Source: Methanolobus vulcani
GTDB taxonomy: Archaea > Halobacteriota > Methanosarcinia > Methanosarcinales > Methanosarcinaceae
DNA: 64,000 nucleotides
Assembly: GCF_006546655.1 (NCBI RefSeq)
Contig: NZ_VIAQ01000015.1
Span: 588,757 to 652,756 of the forward strand
Direction of reading: 5' to 3'
In this document: in pieces, positions 30,143 to 39,811 of the stretch
Position numbering within the stretch: position 1 is the stretch's first letter
How the letters are laid out: each line of letters starts with the position of its first letter
Position numbers and translations under genes: made by a program
Notes under the pieces: generated by a model
Database searches by the model: none
Told to the model about the DNA's origin: nothing
Seen by the model: only the letters and a program-made list of their open reading frames with translations

Positions 30143-31714
30143 TTATAATTTGATGAGCTTGGCGTCAATTATTCCTTCGACTGCTCTCATCTCTTTCAAT
30201 ATGCCCTCAGGCACTTCAGAATCAACATTAAGTACCATTATGGTAGTTCCACCTATTTCAGCTCTTCCTACCTGCATACCGGAAATATTGATGTCATTCT
30301 TTCCAAGCACAAGACAGCATGGTCCGATGACATTTGGTTTGTTGATGTGTTTTGCAACGATCATGTATCCTGCTGGCACAATATCAACATGTTCTTCATT
30401 GACACTGATGATCTTTCCTTTTCCTGCGATAACAGTACCACCAACAGATACCTTCTCATCACCCATGGTAACTTCTATCTTTATGGTGGAGCTGAATTCT
30501 TCTGTTGTCTCGGACTTGCTTTCGATAACTTCAACTTTCCTTGACTTTGCAAGTGCACCTGCGTTCACATAGTTTACTGCAGAACCAAGAGCAACCTGAA
30601 GCATACCCTTTATTGCAGCCACAGTTACAGGTCTTGTGTCCTTCTCAGCAATATCGCCGTTGTATGATATTGAGATTTTCTCATAGTTTTTACCAAGGAG
30701 TTGCGCACATGCATTGCTCATAGTTTCAGCAAGCTGGATGTAAGGAGCAAGCATTGTCATAAGTTCTGGTTTAACGGAAGGAATGTTAATTGCATTCTTT
30801 GCAGTTCCACCGTTAAGAACAGCAACAACTTCTTCTGCAACTGAAACAGCCACATTGATCTGTGCTTCCTTAGTTGAAGCACCCAGGTGCGGAGTAACTA
30901 TAATATTCTTACAGTCAATAAGTGGTCCGTCAAACGGTGGTTCACTGGTGAAAACATCTATTGCTGCACCTGCAATTTTCTCACTGTTCAGGGCTTCTGC
31001 AAGAGCTTCTTCATTAATGATGCCACCACGTGCACAATTGATGATTCTTGCGTTGGTCTTCATCATGCCAAACTCTTCAGCATCGATGATATTTCTGGTA
31101 TCCTTTGTGAGTGGTGTGTGAACTGTAATGAAATCAGCTTCCTTTGCGATCTCCTGAACGGACATCATCTTCACACCCATCTCCTTTGCTCTTTCTTCTG
31201 AGACAAATGGATCGTAAGCAAGAATGTTCATGTTCATGCCCTGTGCCCTCTTGGCAACCTCAGCACCGATACGTCCAAGTCCGATTACACCAAGGGTCTT
31301 TCCGTTAACTTCTACACCCATAAACTTGCCACGTTCCCATTTTTTAGCTTTAAGGGATGCATCAGCCTGTGGTACGTTCCTTGCAAGTGCCATCATCATA
31401 GCAATGGTGTGTTCTGCGGCAGAAAGCATGTTACCTTCAGGTGCATTGACAACAATAATTCCTTTTTCGGTTGCTGCTTCTACATCTACGTTGTCTACAC
31501 CGACACCGGCTCTGCCTACGATCTTCATCTTATCGGCAGCTTCGATGACCTTTCTTGTAACCTGTGTTCCGCTTCTTATGACAAGCGCGTCATATTCCGG
31601 TATTTTCTCAACAAGTTCCTCTTCGGAAAGTTTTGTAATGACATCAACTGTGAAATGCTGCTGAAGTATTGTTAATCCCTGTTCTGATAATGGATCACTG
31701 ACTAGTACTTTCAT
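30143..31714 (-). CDS. serA: D-3-phosphoglycerate dehydrogenase
   Basis: About 523 residues, the long form. Oxidises 3-phosphoglycerate to phosphohydroxypyruvate, the first step of serine synthesis. The catalytic domain carries VIRSGTQVTRKVI and the NAD-binding GVIGLGRIGAEVAKRAQG, with the catalytic His in TPHLGASTKEAQ (about residue 280). The ASB domain follows, then a C-terminal ACT domain (NDINISGMQVGRAEIGG) for feedback by serine. ATG 31714 (MKVLVSDPLSEQG) fits the family; the longer frame to 31741 is unlikely. Confidence 0.96.
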   Translation of the reverse strand: MKVLVSDPLSEQGLTILQQHFTVDVITKLSEEELVEKIPEYDALVIRSGTQVTRKVIEAADKMKIVGRAGVGVDNVDVEAATEKGIIVVNAPEGNMLSAAEHTIAMMMALARNVPQADASLKAKKWERGKFMGVEVNGKTLGVIGLGRIGAEVAKRAQGMNMNILAYDPFVSEERAKEMGVKMMSVQEIAKEADFITVHTPLTKDTRNIIDAEEFGMMKTNARIINCARGGIINEEALAEALNSEKIAGAAIDVFTSEPPFDGPLIDCKNIIVTPHLGASTKEAQINVAVSVAEEVVAVLNGGTAKNAINIPSVKPELMTMLAPYIQLAETMSNACAQLLGKNYEKISISYNGDIAEKDTRPVTVAAIKGMLQVALGSAVNYVNAGALAKSRKVEVIESKSETTEEFSSTIKIEVTMGDEKVSVGGTVIAGKGKIISVNEEHVDIVPAGYMIVAKHINKPNVIGPCCLVLGKNDINISGMQVGRAEIGGTTIMVLNVDSEVPEGILKEMRAVEGIIDAKLIKL

Positions 31715-32162
31715 TTTGTCTATCTCCGCAGATAAGTGCAATAATTATTGCGCATTTTGCTTTTAAGGTTTAAAGGACAAATGCTATTATATCTTTTTCT
31801 ACATAATGTCCGTAAGGTTTTGATTTCATTCAAGTAACCTCAACCTATTTTAACCTACTTTGTAAATGCGGCATTTTACATATACTTGTCTCTTTAAGAA
31901 TTTAAGTGCTTAATAATATAAAGAAGAATTGTAAAGAAATGGATATCTTCGGAATAAAATTTATCAGGCTTACCAGACACATCTTTCAAATTTACCTTTG
32001 CTTGCTTGATAAGTTTAGTCCATAATTTTTAATCACGATAAAATAGGAAGTTATATATAAAATCCTTAATATTTGCTTAATGTAAGCCTGAATGCCATTG
32101 AAAATGAATTAAAGCATTAATAACTGCTGAAATGAAATTTTCGTTTTGTAGTGGGAACGTAT
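31715..32162. promoter_or_regulatory. Divergent promoter region serA / sensor kinase
   Basis: AT-rich, about 450 bp, no gene seen. A TATA-like GTTATATATAAA lies at 32051-32062 and would start RNA near 32085, giving the kinase a leader of about 75 nt. A second TATA-like TTAATAATATAAAG is near 31910. For serA an AAAAGATATAATAG-like element on the minus strand near 31780-31795 is a candidate. Confidence 0.4.
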
Positions 32163-34553
32163 ATGGGAAAAGATGTAAGAATAATATTGATTTCAGTATG
32201 TTTAGGTCTGGCATTTCTAATTGCAGATTCTTATATAGCTCACCTGCTCTTTTCTGTGAATATACTGCCTTTTTTAATTGAAGACAAAGAGGCATTCTAT
32301 GACATTTACATCAGGTCTTTTGTATTCATTGGCTTCCTTCTTTTCGGTCTGACTGTTTCAAAAACGTCTCAGAAATGCCATAATGCTGAAAATGAATTAC
32401 TATCCCAGTTAAGGTTGGAGAACCTTGTTGCAGAGATTTCTTCCAATTTCATTGGTCAGAAATCAGAACATATTGACAATGCAATTGAACACTCACTTAA
32501 AAAAATGGCTGATTTTGCAGATGCTGACCGCAGCTACCTAATATTACTGTCCTCTGAACCGGATGAGAATGATATAGTATACCAGTGGTACACCAAGGAT
32601 GAGGGTCTCGGGAAAATTTACAATTACCCTGGCCGTGATTTTCCGTGGTGGATGGAAAAGATGGCCAGTCCCGAGATTGTCCACATTCCTGACACATCAA
32701 AACTACCACCTTCTGCAAGCAGGGAAAAAAGCGTATTACAAGAGGAAGACATTGAATCAGTGCTTTCTATACCTTTGCAGTCCGGCGGAAAAATGATAGG
32801 TTTTCTTGGATTCGATACCATCGGGCGTAAAAAACAATGGTCTCAGAACTATGTCAAACTCATGAGAGTTGTCGGGGATATTTTTATTGATAGTATCGAG
32901 CGAAAAAATGCAGAAGAATCTATCCTGAAGCATCGTGAAAGACTAGCCAGGGCCCAGGAAATATCACATGTAGGAAGCTGGGAAGTGGATCTGCGTACAA
33001 AGAAACATTTCTGGTCAGATGAAATGTACCAGTTAATGGGTTATTCTCCTGATGAATTAAACATTAGCAAGAATTACTATTATGAAAGAATGCATCCGGA
33101 GGACAGGGAAGCTTTTGCTTCATGCATAGAACTGGCACTTTCCATACCAGGGTACAAATTTGACGTTAAAACCAGATTTATCAAAAAGAATGGAAACATC
33201 TGTATCCTGCATTCCCTTGGTGAAGTCACATGGGACAGCCAGGGACAGCAGATGCTGTTTAGGGGGACTACTCAGGACATTACTGAAATATCACTTGCAC
33301 AGGAAGACCTGCAAAGAAAGAACCGCAATCTTCTGATACTCCAGTCCACAGCCATGATAGCTGCAAGTTCAATGGAAATGGAAGATTTCCTCAGGGATAT
33401 TCTGAAAGAAATAAATTCATACGTTGGTTGTTCTGCAGGTTCAGTTTACCTTTTCAATTCTGCAGAACACAGGTTTAATCTATGTTCTTCCACAGGTTTC
33501 AGTGATAAGATCATTGAAAGACTGGACTGCTTAAAGGAAAATGATCCGCTGTTCACTTTGATTCCTGATACAAAAAGGACATGGATCACGGGAAAAATTG
33601 ATAAGATCGAGGGATGCCTGAGGTGGATCATCGATTCCGAATGCATCGGCAAATTAGTTTACATCCCTATTATGGCCCGCGAGGACCTTGTGGGTGTTAT
33701 TTTACTCCTGCCAGATCAGGATAGTATTATCTCGAAATCTGATCTTAACATACTGGGCAATGTAGGTCGGCAGATAGGTATTACTGTGGAGAATATACAT
33801 CTTCTGAATGAGACTCGTAAAGCCTATGAGGAACTGAAATCCCTGGACAAGATGAAAGACGAATTTGTTGCCAACATAACTCATGAACTTAAGACTCCTC
33901 TTATATCCATAAAAGGATACAGTGAAGTAATATATGAAGGTCTTCTGGGTGAGCTGGAGGACAAACAAAAACAGTGCATGAAAATTATTGTTTCTAATTC
34001 GGAGCGTCTGGAAAGGCTGATAGAATCTTTACTTAACATGAATTCTCTTTATTTTGAAAAATATCATGTGTTATCTCCCATATACCTGAAAGATGTCCTG
34101 GATAATGCAATTACCAGCCTTTCAATGAAAAGTGAAGAAAAGAAAATCAGTATAATCAAAGATTGTCCTGCTGACATGCATCTTGTTTACGGGAACTGCG
34201 AATTCCTGAAATACCTTTTCGTTTACATTCTGGATAATGCTATTAAATTCTCGCCAAAAGGTTCTAAAGTGACTATCGCAGTCACAGAATCAGATAACTA
34301 TACTCATATAATGATAACTGATAATGGAATTGGAATTCCCGGGACATGTATGGACAGGATATTTGACAGGTTCTATCAGGTAGATGGCTCAGCCACACGT
34401 ATTTATGGTGGAAATGGTCTTGGATTGTATCTGGCGAAAAATATTGTGGAATTGCATTCCGGATTAATAGAAGTGGAAAGTGAGGAAGGAGTGGGAACAA
34501 CAGTGCATATATCCCTTCCTCTGTTCAATCCTGATATGCATGAAACTAATTGA
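32163..34553 (+). CDS. Membrane sensor histidine kinase (2 TM, GAF-PAS-GAF-HisKA-HATPase)
   Basis: About 796 residues. Two amino-terminal membrane helices (about 8-30 and 50-68) flank a short extracytoplasmic loop. A GAF-like domain (about 80-250), a PAS_3-like domain (ARAQEISHVGSWEVDLRTK, 260-380) and a second GAF-like domain (390-555) follow. The kinase core has the phospho-His in ITHELKTPLIS (about 578) and the ATP boxes LDNAIKFSP, DNGIGIP and GGNGLGLYLAK. All catalytic boxes are intact. There is no receiver domain and no response regulator adjacent, so the partner is elsewhere. GTG 32151 is an alternative start; ATG 32163 has GGGA 8 nt upstream. Confidence 0.88.
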   Translation: MGKDVRIILISVCLGLAFLIADSYIAHLLFSVNILPFLIEDKEAFYDIYIRSFVFIGFLLFGLTVSKTSQKCHNAENELLSQLRLENLVAEISSNFIGQKSEHIDNAIEHSLKKMADFADADRSYLILLSSEPDENDIVYQWYTKDEGLGKIYNYPGRDFPWWMEKMASPEIVHIPDTSKLPPSASREKSVLQEEDIESVLSIPLQSGGKMIGFLGFDTIGRKKQWSQNYVKLMRVVGDIFIDSIERKNAEESILKHRERLARAQEISHVGSWEVDLRTKKHFWSDEMYQLMGYSPDELNISKNYYYERMHPEDREAFASCIELALSIPGYKFDVKTRFIKKNGNICILHSLGEVTWDSQGQQMLFRGTTQDITEISLAQEDLQRKNRNLLILQSTAMIAASSMEMEDFLRDILKEINSYVGCSAGSVYLFNSAEHRFNLCSSTGFSDKIIERLDCLKENDPLFTLIPDTKRTWITGKIDKIEGCLRWIIDSECIGKLVYIPIMAREDLVGVILLLPDQDSIISKSDLNILGNVGRQIGITVENIHLLNETRKAYEELKSLDKMKDEFVANITHELKTPLISIKGYSEVIYEGLLGELEDKQKQCMKIIVSNSERLERLIESLLNMNSLYFEKYHVLSPIYLKDVLDNAITSLSMKSEEKKISIIKDCPADMHLVYGNCEFLKYLFVYILDNAIKFSPKGSKVTIAVTESDNYTHIMITDNGIGIPGTCMDRIFDRFYQVDGSATRIYGGNGLGLYLAKNIVELHSGLIEVESEEGVGTTVHISLPLFNPDMHETN

Positions 34554-34599
34554 TATTAAGACCTATTACAAAATCTATGAGTATATTGTTGATGAGTTC

Positions 34600-35316
34600 T
34601 CACTCATCATCTGCAAATTTGAAATATACTCTTCTATTATTCTTTCCTTTGTTCTCGGCTTTTATTATTGATATGTGTGGGATGTCTCCTGTATTTGCTA
34701 TGTGTGTGCCTCCACATGCCTGAATATCAACATCTGGGATGGTAATGATCCTTATCTCTTCAATCTCAGGAGGGAATGCATCCTTGAGTTTGACAACAGA
34801 AGGAATACTGAAAGCTTCTTCACGTGGCATTATGTCAATACTTACAGGGATATTGCGGTCGATTATATCGTTGACCTTGCTTTCATAGGAAGCTATCTGC
34901 TCACGGTCAAAGTCCTCCAGATTGAAATCCACACGTGTCTTCTCTTCTCCAAGCTGGTTTCCGGTAATCATGGCACCGGTCTCATTGTGGATAATAGCAC
35001 TCAGGATATGACAGGCGGTGTGATACTGCATGAAACGATATCTTCTATCCCAGTCAATTATTCCCTTTACCTTATCTCCGGTTTTAAGTCCGGGGTTTGA
35101 AACCTCATGACTTATGTCTGCGCCAAATTTTCCGGCAAAGATCACAGGAAACTCAGTTCCATCTTCTCTAACAAGCTTTCCTGTATCATTTGGCTGCCCA
35201 CCGGATTTAGGATAGAACGCAGTCTGGTCAAGAACCACGAATTTATCATCCTTCACACTTTCAACGGTTGCATCAAACTCTTTCAGGTAACAATCAGTAA
35301 GGTATAGTTCTTTCAT
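34600..35316 (-). CDS. alaX: Alanyl-tRNA editing protein AlaX
   Basis: 238 residues. A free-standing relative of the AlaRS editing domain that hydrolyses Ser (or Gly) mischarged on tRNA-Ala. The zinc ligands are HTACH (His 99 and His 103) and CGGTH (about residues 200-206). The amino-terminal beta-barrel (FYPKSGGQPNDTG) is present, which places it with the medium-length AlaX-M group. Convergent with the sensor kinase and monocistronic. Confidence 0.93.
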   Translation of the reverse strand: MKELYLTDCYLKEFDATVESVKDDKFVVLDQTAFYPKSGGQPNDTGKLVREDGTEFPVIFAGKFGADISHEVSNPGLKTGDKVKGIIDWDRRYRFMQYHTACHILSAIIHNETGAMITGNQLGEEKTRVDFNLEDFDREQIASYESKVNDIIDRNIPVSIDIMPREEAFSIPSVVKLKDAFPPEIEEIRIITIPDVDIQACGGTHIANTGDIPHISIIKAENKGKNNRRVYFKFADDE

Positions 35317-35412
35317 GGATACAGTAAAGGTAACTTATCTGAATTAATTTTTTGCATTTTCATTAGGCTTACAAAAAAGTCATATATAGCTGCACCCTCA
35401 AATTATTGATAA

Positions 35413-36723
35413 ATGTCGAACGAGAAAGGAAAAAATACATCCATATATCCTCTTCTCATGGTGAACTTTATCGGGACCATGGGAATAAGTCTAGTTCTTC
35501 CTTTCCTGATTTTTCTTGTAGAGGGATTTGGCGGCAATGCTCTGGTATATGGGCTTCTATCCTCAATGTATCCTTTTTTCCAGCTAATAGGTTCACCTCT
35601 CCTTGGAAAATGGTCTGATATCTACGGCAGGAAAAAAGTACTGTTTGTCAGCCAGGCAGGAACTCTGCTCTCATGGATATTGTTCTTTATAGCTCTCTTT
35701 GTGCCTGTAACAATACTTGCCAGTATTGACTCGGATCTTCTTGGCAAATTTATGATCACAATCCCCCTGTTAATTCTCTTCTTTGCAAGAGGTCTGGACG
35801 GTCTGACAGGCGGTAATGTTTCAGTATCGAATGCCTATATTGCCGATATAAGTACAGATAGTGACCGTAGCAGCAACTTCGGCAAACTTTCAGTTTCCAC
35901 AAATCTTGGATTTATCCTGGGACCGGCACTTGCAGGTATTTTGAGCGTGACTGTTTATGGTGAAGCCCTTCCGGTAATGGCTGCTATTTTAATTGCTCTT
36001 GCAGGGTTGGTAATGATCGCATTGTACATTCCAGAGACACGTAGTAGTAAACTAAATATGAACAACGACTCGCTAACAGGTAATCCTGAATCAATTTACA
36101 CAAGCAATCTCAGTGCAAATCACAAAAAAGGTATCAGGGATGTCTGGAAAATGCCCGCTCTCCGCTTGATGTTCATAATTTATTTCCTGCTTTTCCTGGG
36201 TTTCAATACATTTTATACTGCATTCCCGGCTCATGCGGCAAATTATCTCCAGTGGAGCATAGCAGAGCTTGGCTTCTTTTTTTCATTCCTGAGCATCGTG
36301 CTTGTAATCGTTGAAGGTCCCGTACTTTCTTATGTCTCTAAAAGATTGAGGGATTCCACAATGATAATCGCCGGAAGCTTCATTCTTGGCCTGAATTTTG
36401 TGGTGCTGTTATTTGGTAACACTTTGTTCACCTATGTAGCAGCAGTATTGCTTGCCCTTGGTAACGGTATTATGTGGCCTTCCATACAATCAATGCTTGC
36501 AAGACTTGCAGGAGATGAAAATCAGGGACTGGTTCAGGGCGTTTCAGGCAGTGTCATGAGTTTTGCAGGTATATTTGGCTTGATAGGCGGAGGTTTTATT
36601 TACGAACTTGTTGGAATATGGTCTTTCCTTCTAACTGCAGCTATAATAGGCTGCGTAGTTATTCTTTCCATGCGTCTGCACTCATTTGATGCCTCTGCCA
36701 CTCAGGAATCTTCATCGTACTGA
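35413..36723 (+). CDS. Major facilitator superfamily transporter
   Basis: 436 residues with about 12 hydrophobic helices in two halves, split by a polar loop near 210-250. GSPLLGKWSDIYGRKKVLFVS (about residues 56-76) is the MFS A-motif between helices 2 and 3. LGFILGPALAG resembles motif C of drug/H+ antiporters of the TetA type. Substrate unknown; multidrug or tetracycline-like efflux is the family's usual role. It starts 97 bp from the divergent alaX gene. Confidence 0.85.
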   Translation: MSNEKGKNTSIYPLLMVNFIGTMGISLVLPFLIFLVEGFGGNALVYGLLSSMYPFFQLIGSPLLGKWSDIYGRKKVLFVSQAGTLLSWILFFIALFVPVTILASIDSDLLGKFMITIPLLILFFARGLDGLTGGNVSVSNAYIADISTDSDRSSNFGKLSVSTNLGFILGPALAGILSVTVYGEALPVMAAILIALAGLVMIALYIPETRSSKLNMNNDSLTGNPESIYTSNLSANHKKGIRDVWKMPALRLMFIIYFLLFLGFNTFYTAFPAHAANYLQWSIAELGFFFSFLSIVLVIVEGPVLSYVSKRLRDSTMIIAGSFILGLNFVVLLFGNTLFTYVAAVLLALGNGIMWPSIQSMLARLAGDENQGLVQGVSGSVMSFAGIFGLIGGGFIYELVGIWSFLLTAAIIGCVVILSMRLHSFDASATQESSSY

Positions 36724-36815
36724 ATTGTTATTGTTCTGTAAACTGAGATGTGGGAATAGCGGTCTTTAGTAATCTCGAGGATGAGCACACCATCACTGCA
36801 TTCTTGGCATTTCAC
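36702..36815 (-). CDS. Possible 37-residue CxxC protein, antisense-overlapping the MFS 3' end
   Basis: Minus-strand ORF from GTG 36815 to TGA 36702. It reads VKCQECSDGVLILEITKDRY, then SHISVYRTITIQYDEDS. The CxxC at the start followed by alternating polar and hydrophobic residues looks like half of a small zinc-ribbon or a beta-hairpin protein. An upstream in-frame GTG (36836) would make it 44 residues. It overlaps the MFS stop by 22 bp. No clear ribosome-binding site is seen, so it may be a relic. No family recognised. Confidence 0.3.
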   Translation of the reverse strand: MKCQECSDGVLILEITKDRYSHISVYRTITIQYDEDS

Positions 36816-36979
36816 GGAATGTAAGAATACTTTCACAATATACTATCAGTATATTATCTGTATTGATTGCTGTTTTTTTATATAATCTATGTAAGAATTA
36901 TCCCATTCCAAAAGAATGAAATAGTTCCCAAAGAATAAATAGTGCGACTTCTATCTACCTAGCAAAGCGGAGTATATCT

Positions 36980-37522
36980 ATGGCTGATAAAAGAAAAAAG
37001 CGAGGTTTTTTTGACGATATCTTCAATGAAGGCAGTTTTACAGATTTCGAAGATATCATCGATCAGATGATGGAGAGATTCGGTCTTAACTTCGAAGATT
37101 TTGAAAAGCAGCCATTTTTCTATGGTTTTTCAGTTTCCCGGCATCCAGGGGAGGAGCCTGAGATAAGGGAGTTTGGAAACGTCTTCTTAGATGATGAAGA
37201 TGAGGATGATGACGAAGAATCCATTATACAGCAGTTAAATGTAAATGAAAGAAAGCCACTCATGGATGTATTTGAGATAGATGATAAAGTGCATGTCATG
37301 ATCGAGCTTCAGGATATTAAGAAAGAAGATATTAATCTTAATGTCACCGAAAAATCACTTGAGATCAGCGCAGAAAATGAAGATGCGGTATATGAGGAAG
37401 ACATTGAACTACCATCCAGCGTTGATCCTGATTCTGCAAAAGCAAGGTATCATAATGGTGTCCTTGAAGTTATAATGGACATGAAAGAGCTGGGTGTTGC
37501 CCGGTCAGTGCATATCGATTAG
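36980..37522 (+). CDS. Hsp20/alpha-crystallin family small heat-shock protein
   Basis: 180 residues. The C-terminal 90 residues form an alpha-crystallin-like fold: MDVFEIDDKVHVMIELQDIK, then KKEDINLNVTEKSLEISAE, and ARYHNGVLEVIM, the family's GVL motif. The amino half is unusual: a Phe/Asp-rich segment and a run of acidic residues (DDEDEDDDEE, about residues 73-82). It lacks a C-terminal IxI motif, so its oligomer state may differ. Family role: ATP-independent holdase chaperone. A TATA-like TTTTATATAATC near 36876 and an AAAGCGGAG region before the ATG support the promoter and start. Confidence 0.82.
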   Translation: MADKRKKRGFFDDIFNEGSFTDFEDIIDQMMERFGLNFEDFEKQPFFYGFSVSRHPGEEPEIREFGNVFLDDEDEDDDEESIIQQLNVNERKPLMDVFEIDDKVHVMIELQDIKKEDINLNVTEKSLEISAENEDAVYEEDIELPSSVDPDSAKARYHNGVLEVIMDMKELGVARSVHID

Positions 37523-37526
37523 AATA

Positions 37527-37556
37527 TTTTACTTTTACTTTTACTTTTACTTTTAC
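37527..37556 (+). repeat. Hexanucleotide repeat (TTTTAC)5
   Basis: Five perfect TTTTAC units directly after the Hsp20 stop codon and about 90 bp before the broken kinase. T-rich, so it may serve as the transcription stop for the Hsp20 gene. Repeat number could vary by slippage. Confidence 0.9.
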
Positions 37557-37645
37557 TTTTTTTCTTATAATTGCAAACCACAACGTATATATGAACTACG
37601 CGAGTACATTACTTGCTCTGCTGAAATATAATATGTGGGATTTAA

Positions 37646-39670
37646 ATGTCTGCGAGTTCAGAAAACATAAAAGACTCGGTCCTGTCATTGCTGTTACAGA
37701 ACACCGATCAGGATCTGTTCACCAGATTGAATATAGGGGTAATCTATCTTGATGAACATAACAGGGTGCTTTGTTCCAACAAAGTGGTGAGTGACCTTAC
37801 AGGTTTCACGGCTGAGGAGATTTTAGGGCAAAGCTATACGGAGCCTTGCTTTGATACTTTAAATGATCCTGCTTCTCTGTCAGAGTTCATTTTATCATGG
37901 AAGCCTTTGGACGAAAGTAAGAAGTCCTCCCGGTTCAAGTTGTCAGATAAACAGGGAAATCTTAGCCATCTGATTTGTGATGTTTTTCCCTTTCCGAATA
38001 GGTGTAAAAATAAAGATGGAAAAATATGTGCCATAAGAGCTGATGTCACATCCGATATTATTGAAGATGATCATTCTTTTGATGAATGCAAAATTGAAAA
38101 TATGTATCTGCGGGAAAAAATGCTTTCAAATCTCGGTAAAAAAGCTCTCTCATGTACTAATATTAATGTATTAATGGATTATGCATTAAAAAAATCAGCC
38201 GAAACCCTGGATGTAAAATATTCCCGTATAATGGAATTACTCCCGGACGGTAAATTCCTGCTGAGGTACGGATACGGTTTTAGCGAGTGGTGCGTGGGTT
38301 CCGCACTTGTGGACAAGGAACTGGGCTCTCCTGCCGGATACGCGGCTTTTTGCGGAAAACCTCTGGTAGTAGATGATATGCGTACAGAGGAGAGGTTCCG
38401 GATTCCTCATTTTCTTCATGAACATAATATTGTGAGTAGTGTCAATGTTATCATTGGAGATGGGAATGATATGTATGGTGTGCTGTGCCTCCACACGGAC
38501 AAACAACGAAAATTCACCGAACAGGATGTCAATTTCCTGCAGTCTGTTGCTAACATCCTTGCTGAAACGATCAAGTTAAGGGATTCTTTCAAGTCACTGG
38601 AACTTTACGGGAATCTCATTAACAAGTCCAATGATTTTATTATGGTTCTCAATGCGGTGACAAAGAAGTTCATATATGTTAATGACAAGGTGTTTCAGGA
38701 TCTGGGATACACGGAAGATGAGGTACTAAAGCAGGATGTGTTTGATCCGGGATGTTTTATAACCGGGCATGATATGCAGAAATTAATCGGTCAGGTAGCT
38801 GAAAAAGGCAGTCTTGTAGTTGAATCCGAACTATTGGGGAAGGATGGTTCATTAATCCCGGTCGAGATAAGTCTGGCTTTTGTCGAGAACGAAGGTACTA
38901 TCTATATAGTGTTGATCGGCCGTGATATAAATGAACGTCGCATACTGGAACATGCGATAAGGGAACGTGCAAAGCAGCTTGAATACTCTAACGATCTCAA
39001 GGATATGTTTACAGATGTGACAAGTCATGACCTGATCAGTTCTATCTCCTTAATAGAAGGATTTACAGGTTATCTTGAGGAGATGGAAACAGATGAAGAA
39101 AAAAAGAATCTTCTGGGGCATGTTGTAAGCACCACGGCCAGATTGAAGAAGACGATAGATTCTGCTGCTGTTTTTGCCAGGCTAAATTCTGCTTCAGATA
39201 TGAGTCTTGAAGAACTTGACCTTCGTTTGATCTATTATAATGCTCTGGAAAGGATGCTTTCTAAAATCTCTGATAGGGCTCTCAATGTAGAGCTTGAATC
39301 TCCCGGGCAGTGTAATGCACTTGTTAACCCTATAATTGAAGAAGTACTCTACAACCTGCTTTCTAACGCAATAAAATATTCTCCGCAAGGCAGCACAATT
39401 ATGGTAAATATTGAACCGTTAGATATTGAATCTGAAGATGGGAAATGGAAAGTTAGCATCTCAGATGAAGGCCCCTGAATCTCTGATGAGGACAAGGACA
39501 AGATATTTGACAGGTTCAGAAGAGCTGACACTTCACAGGTGAGCGGTCATGGCCTGGGACTTGCAATAGCTCGCATGGCGTTGAAATGTCATGGTGAGGA
39601 CATTCATGTTGAAGATAATTATGGCGGGGTTGGCACTACTTTCTGGTTCACTGTTCCGTCAGCTGGCTGA
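37646..39670 (+). pseudogene. Sensor histidine kinase interrupted by in-frame TGA in the ATP-binding G1 box
   Basis: The frame runs 610 residues to TGA 39476-39478, then continues in the same frame for 63 more codons to TGA 39670. The first part has PAS (about 20-130), GAF (150-310), PAS (320-435), a HisKA-like helix pair with His in DVTSHDLISS and the ATPase N box (LLSNAIKYSPQGS). The stop lies in SISDEGP[stop]ISDEDK, exactly where the G1 box needs Gly: GGA has become TGA. The tail (IFDRFRRA, GHGLGLAIAR, GVGTTFWFTVP) is the rest of the HATPase, unshifted. One base change thus separates the G1 and G2 boxes. It is either a recent nonsense mutation or a base-call error; there is no sign of a selenocysteine context. 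Confidence 0.82.
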
Positions 39671-39811
39671 TTCGAATCATAACTTTAATTAGCAATTGCG
39701 AAGATAAAACAAATCTCATTATTTGTTTCTGAATGGTATCTGTAATAGTTAATTACCATAAGTAATATATAGGTACCAAAAAATTACTGTTGTGCTTTAG
39801 AGGTATATGGC

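Noticed and set aside
36980..37522. Hsp20-like gene as a gas vesicle protein GvpH
   Set aside because: No gas vesicle genes are in the window; the alpha-crystallin match alone does not support it.
39476..39478. TGA in the kinase as a selenocysteine codon
   Set aside because: The position is the conserved Gly of the G1 box and no functional reason for selenocysteine exists there; Methanosarcinaceae are not known to me to use it.
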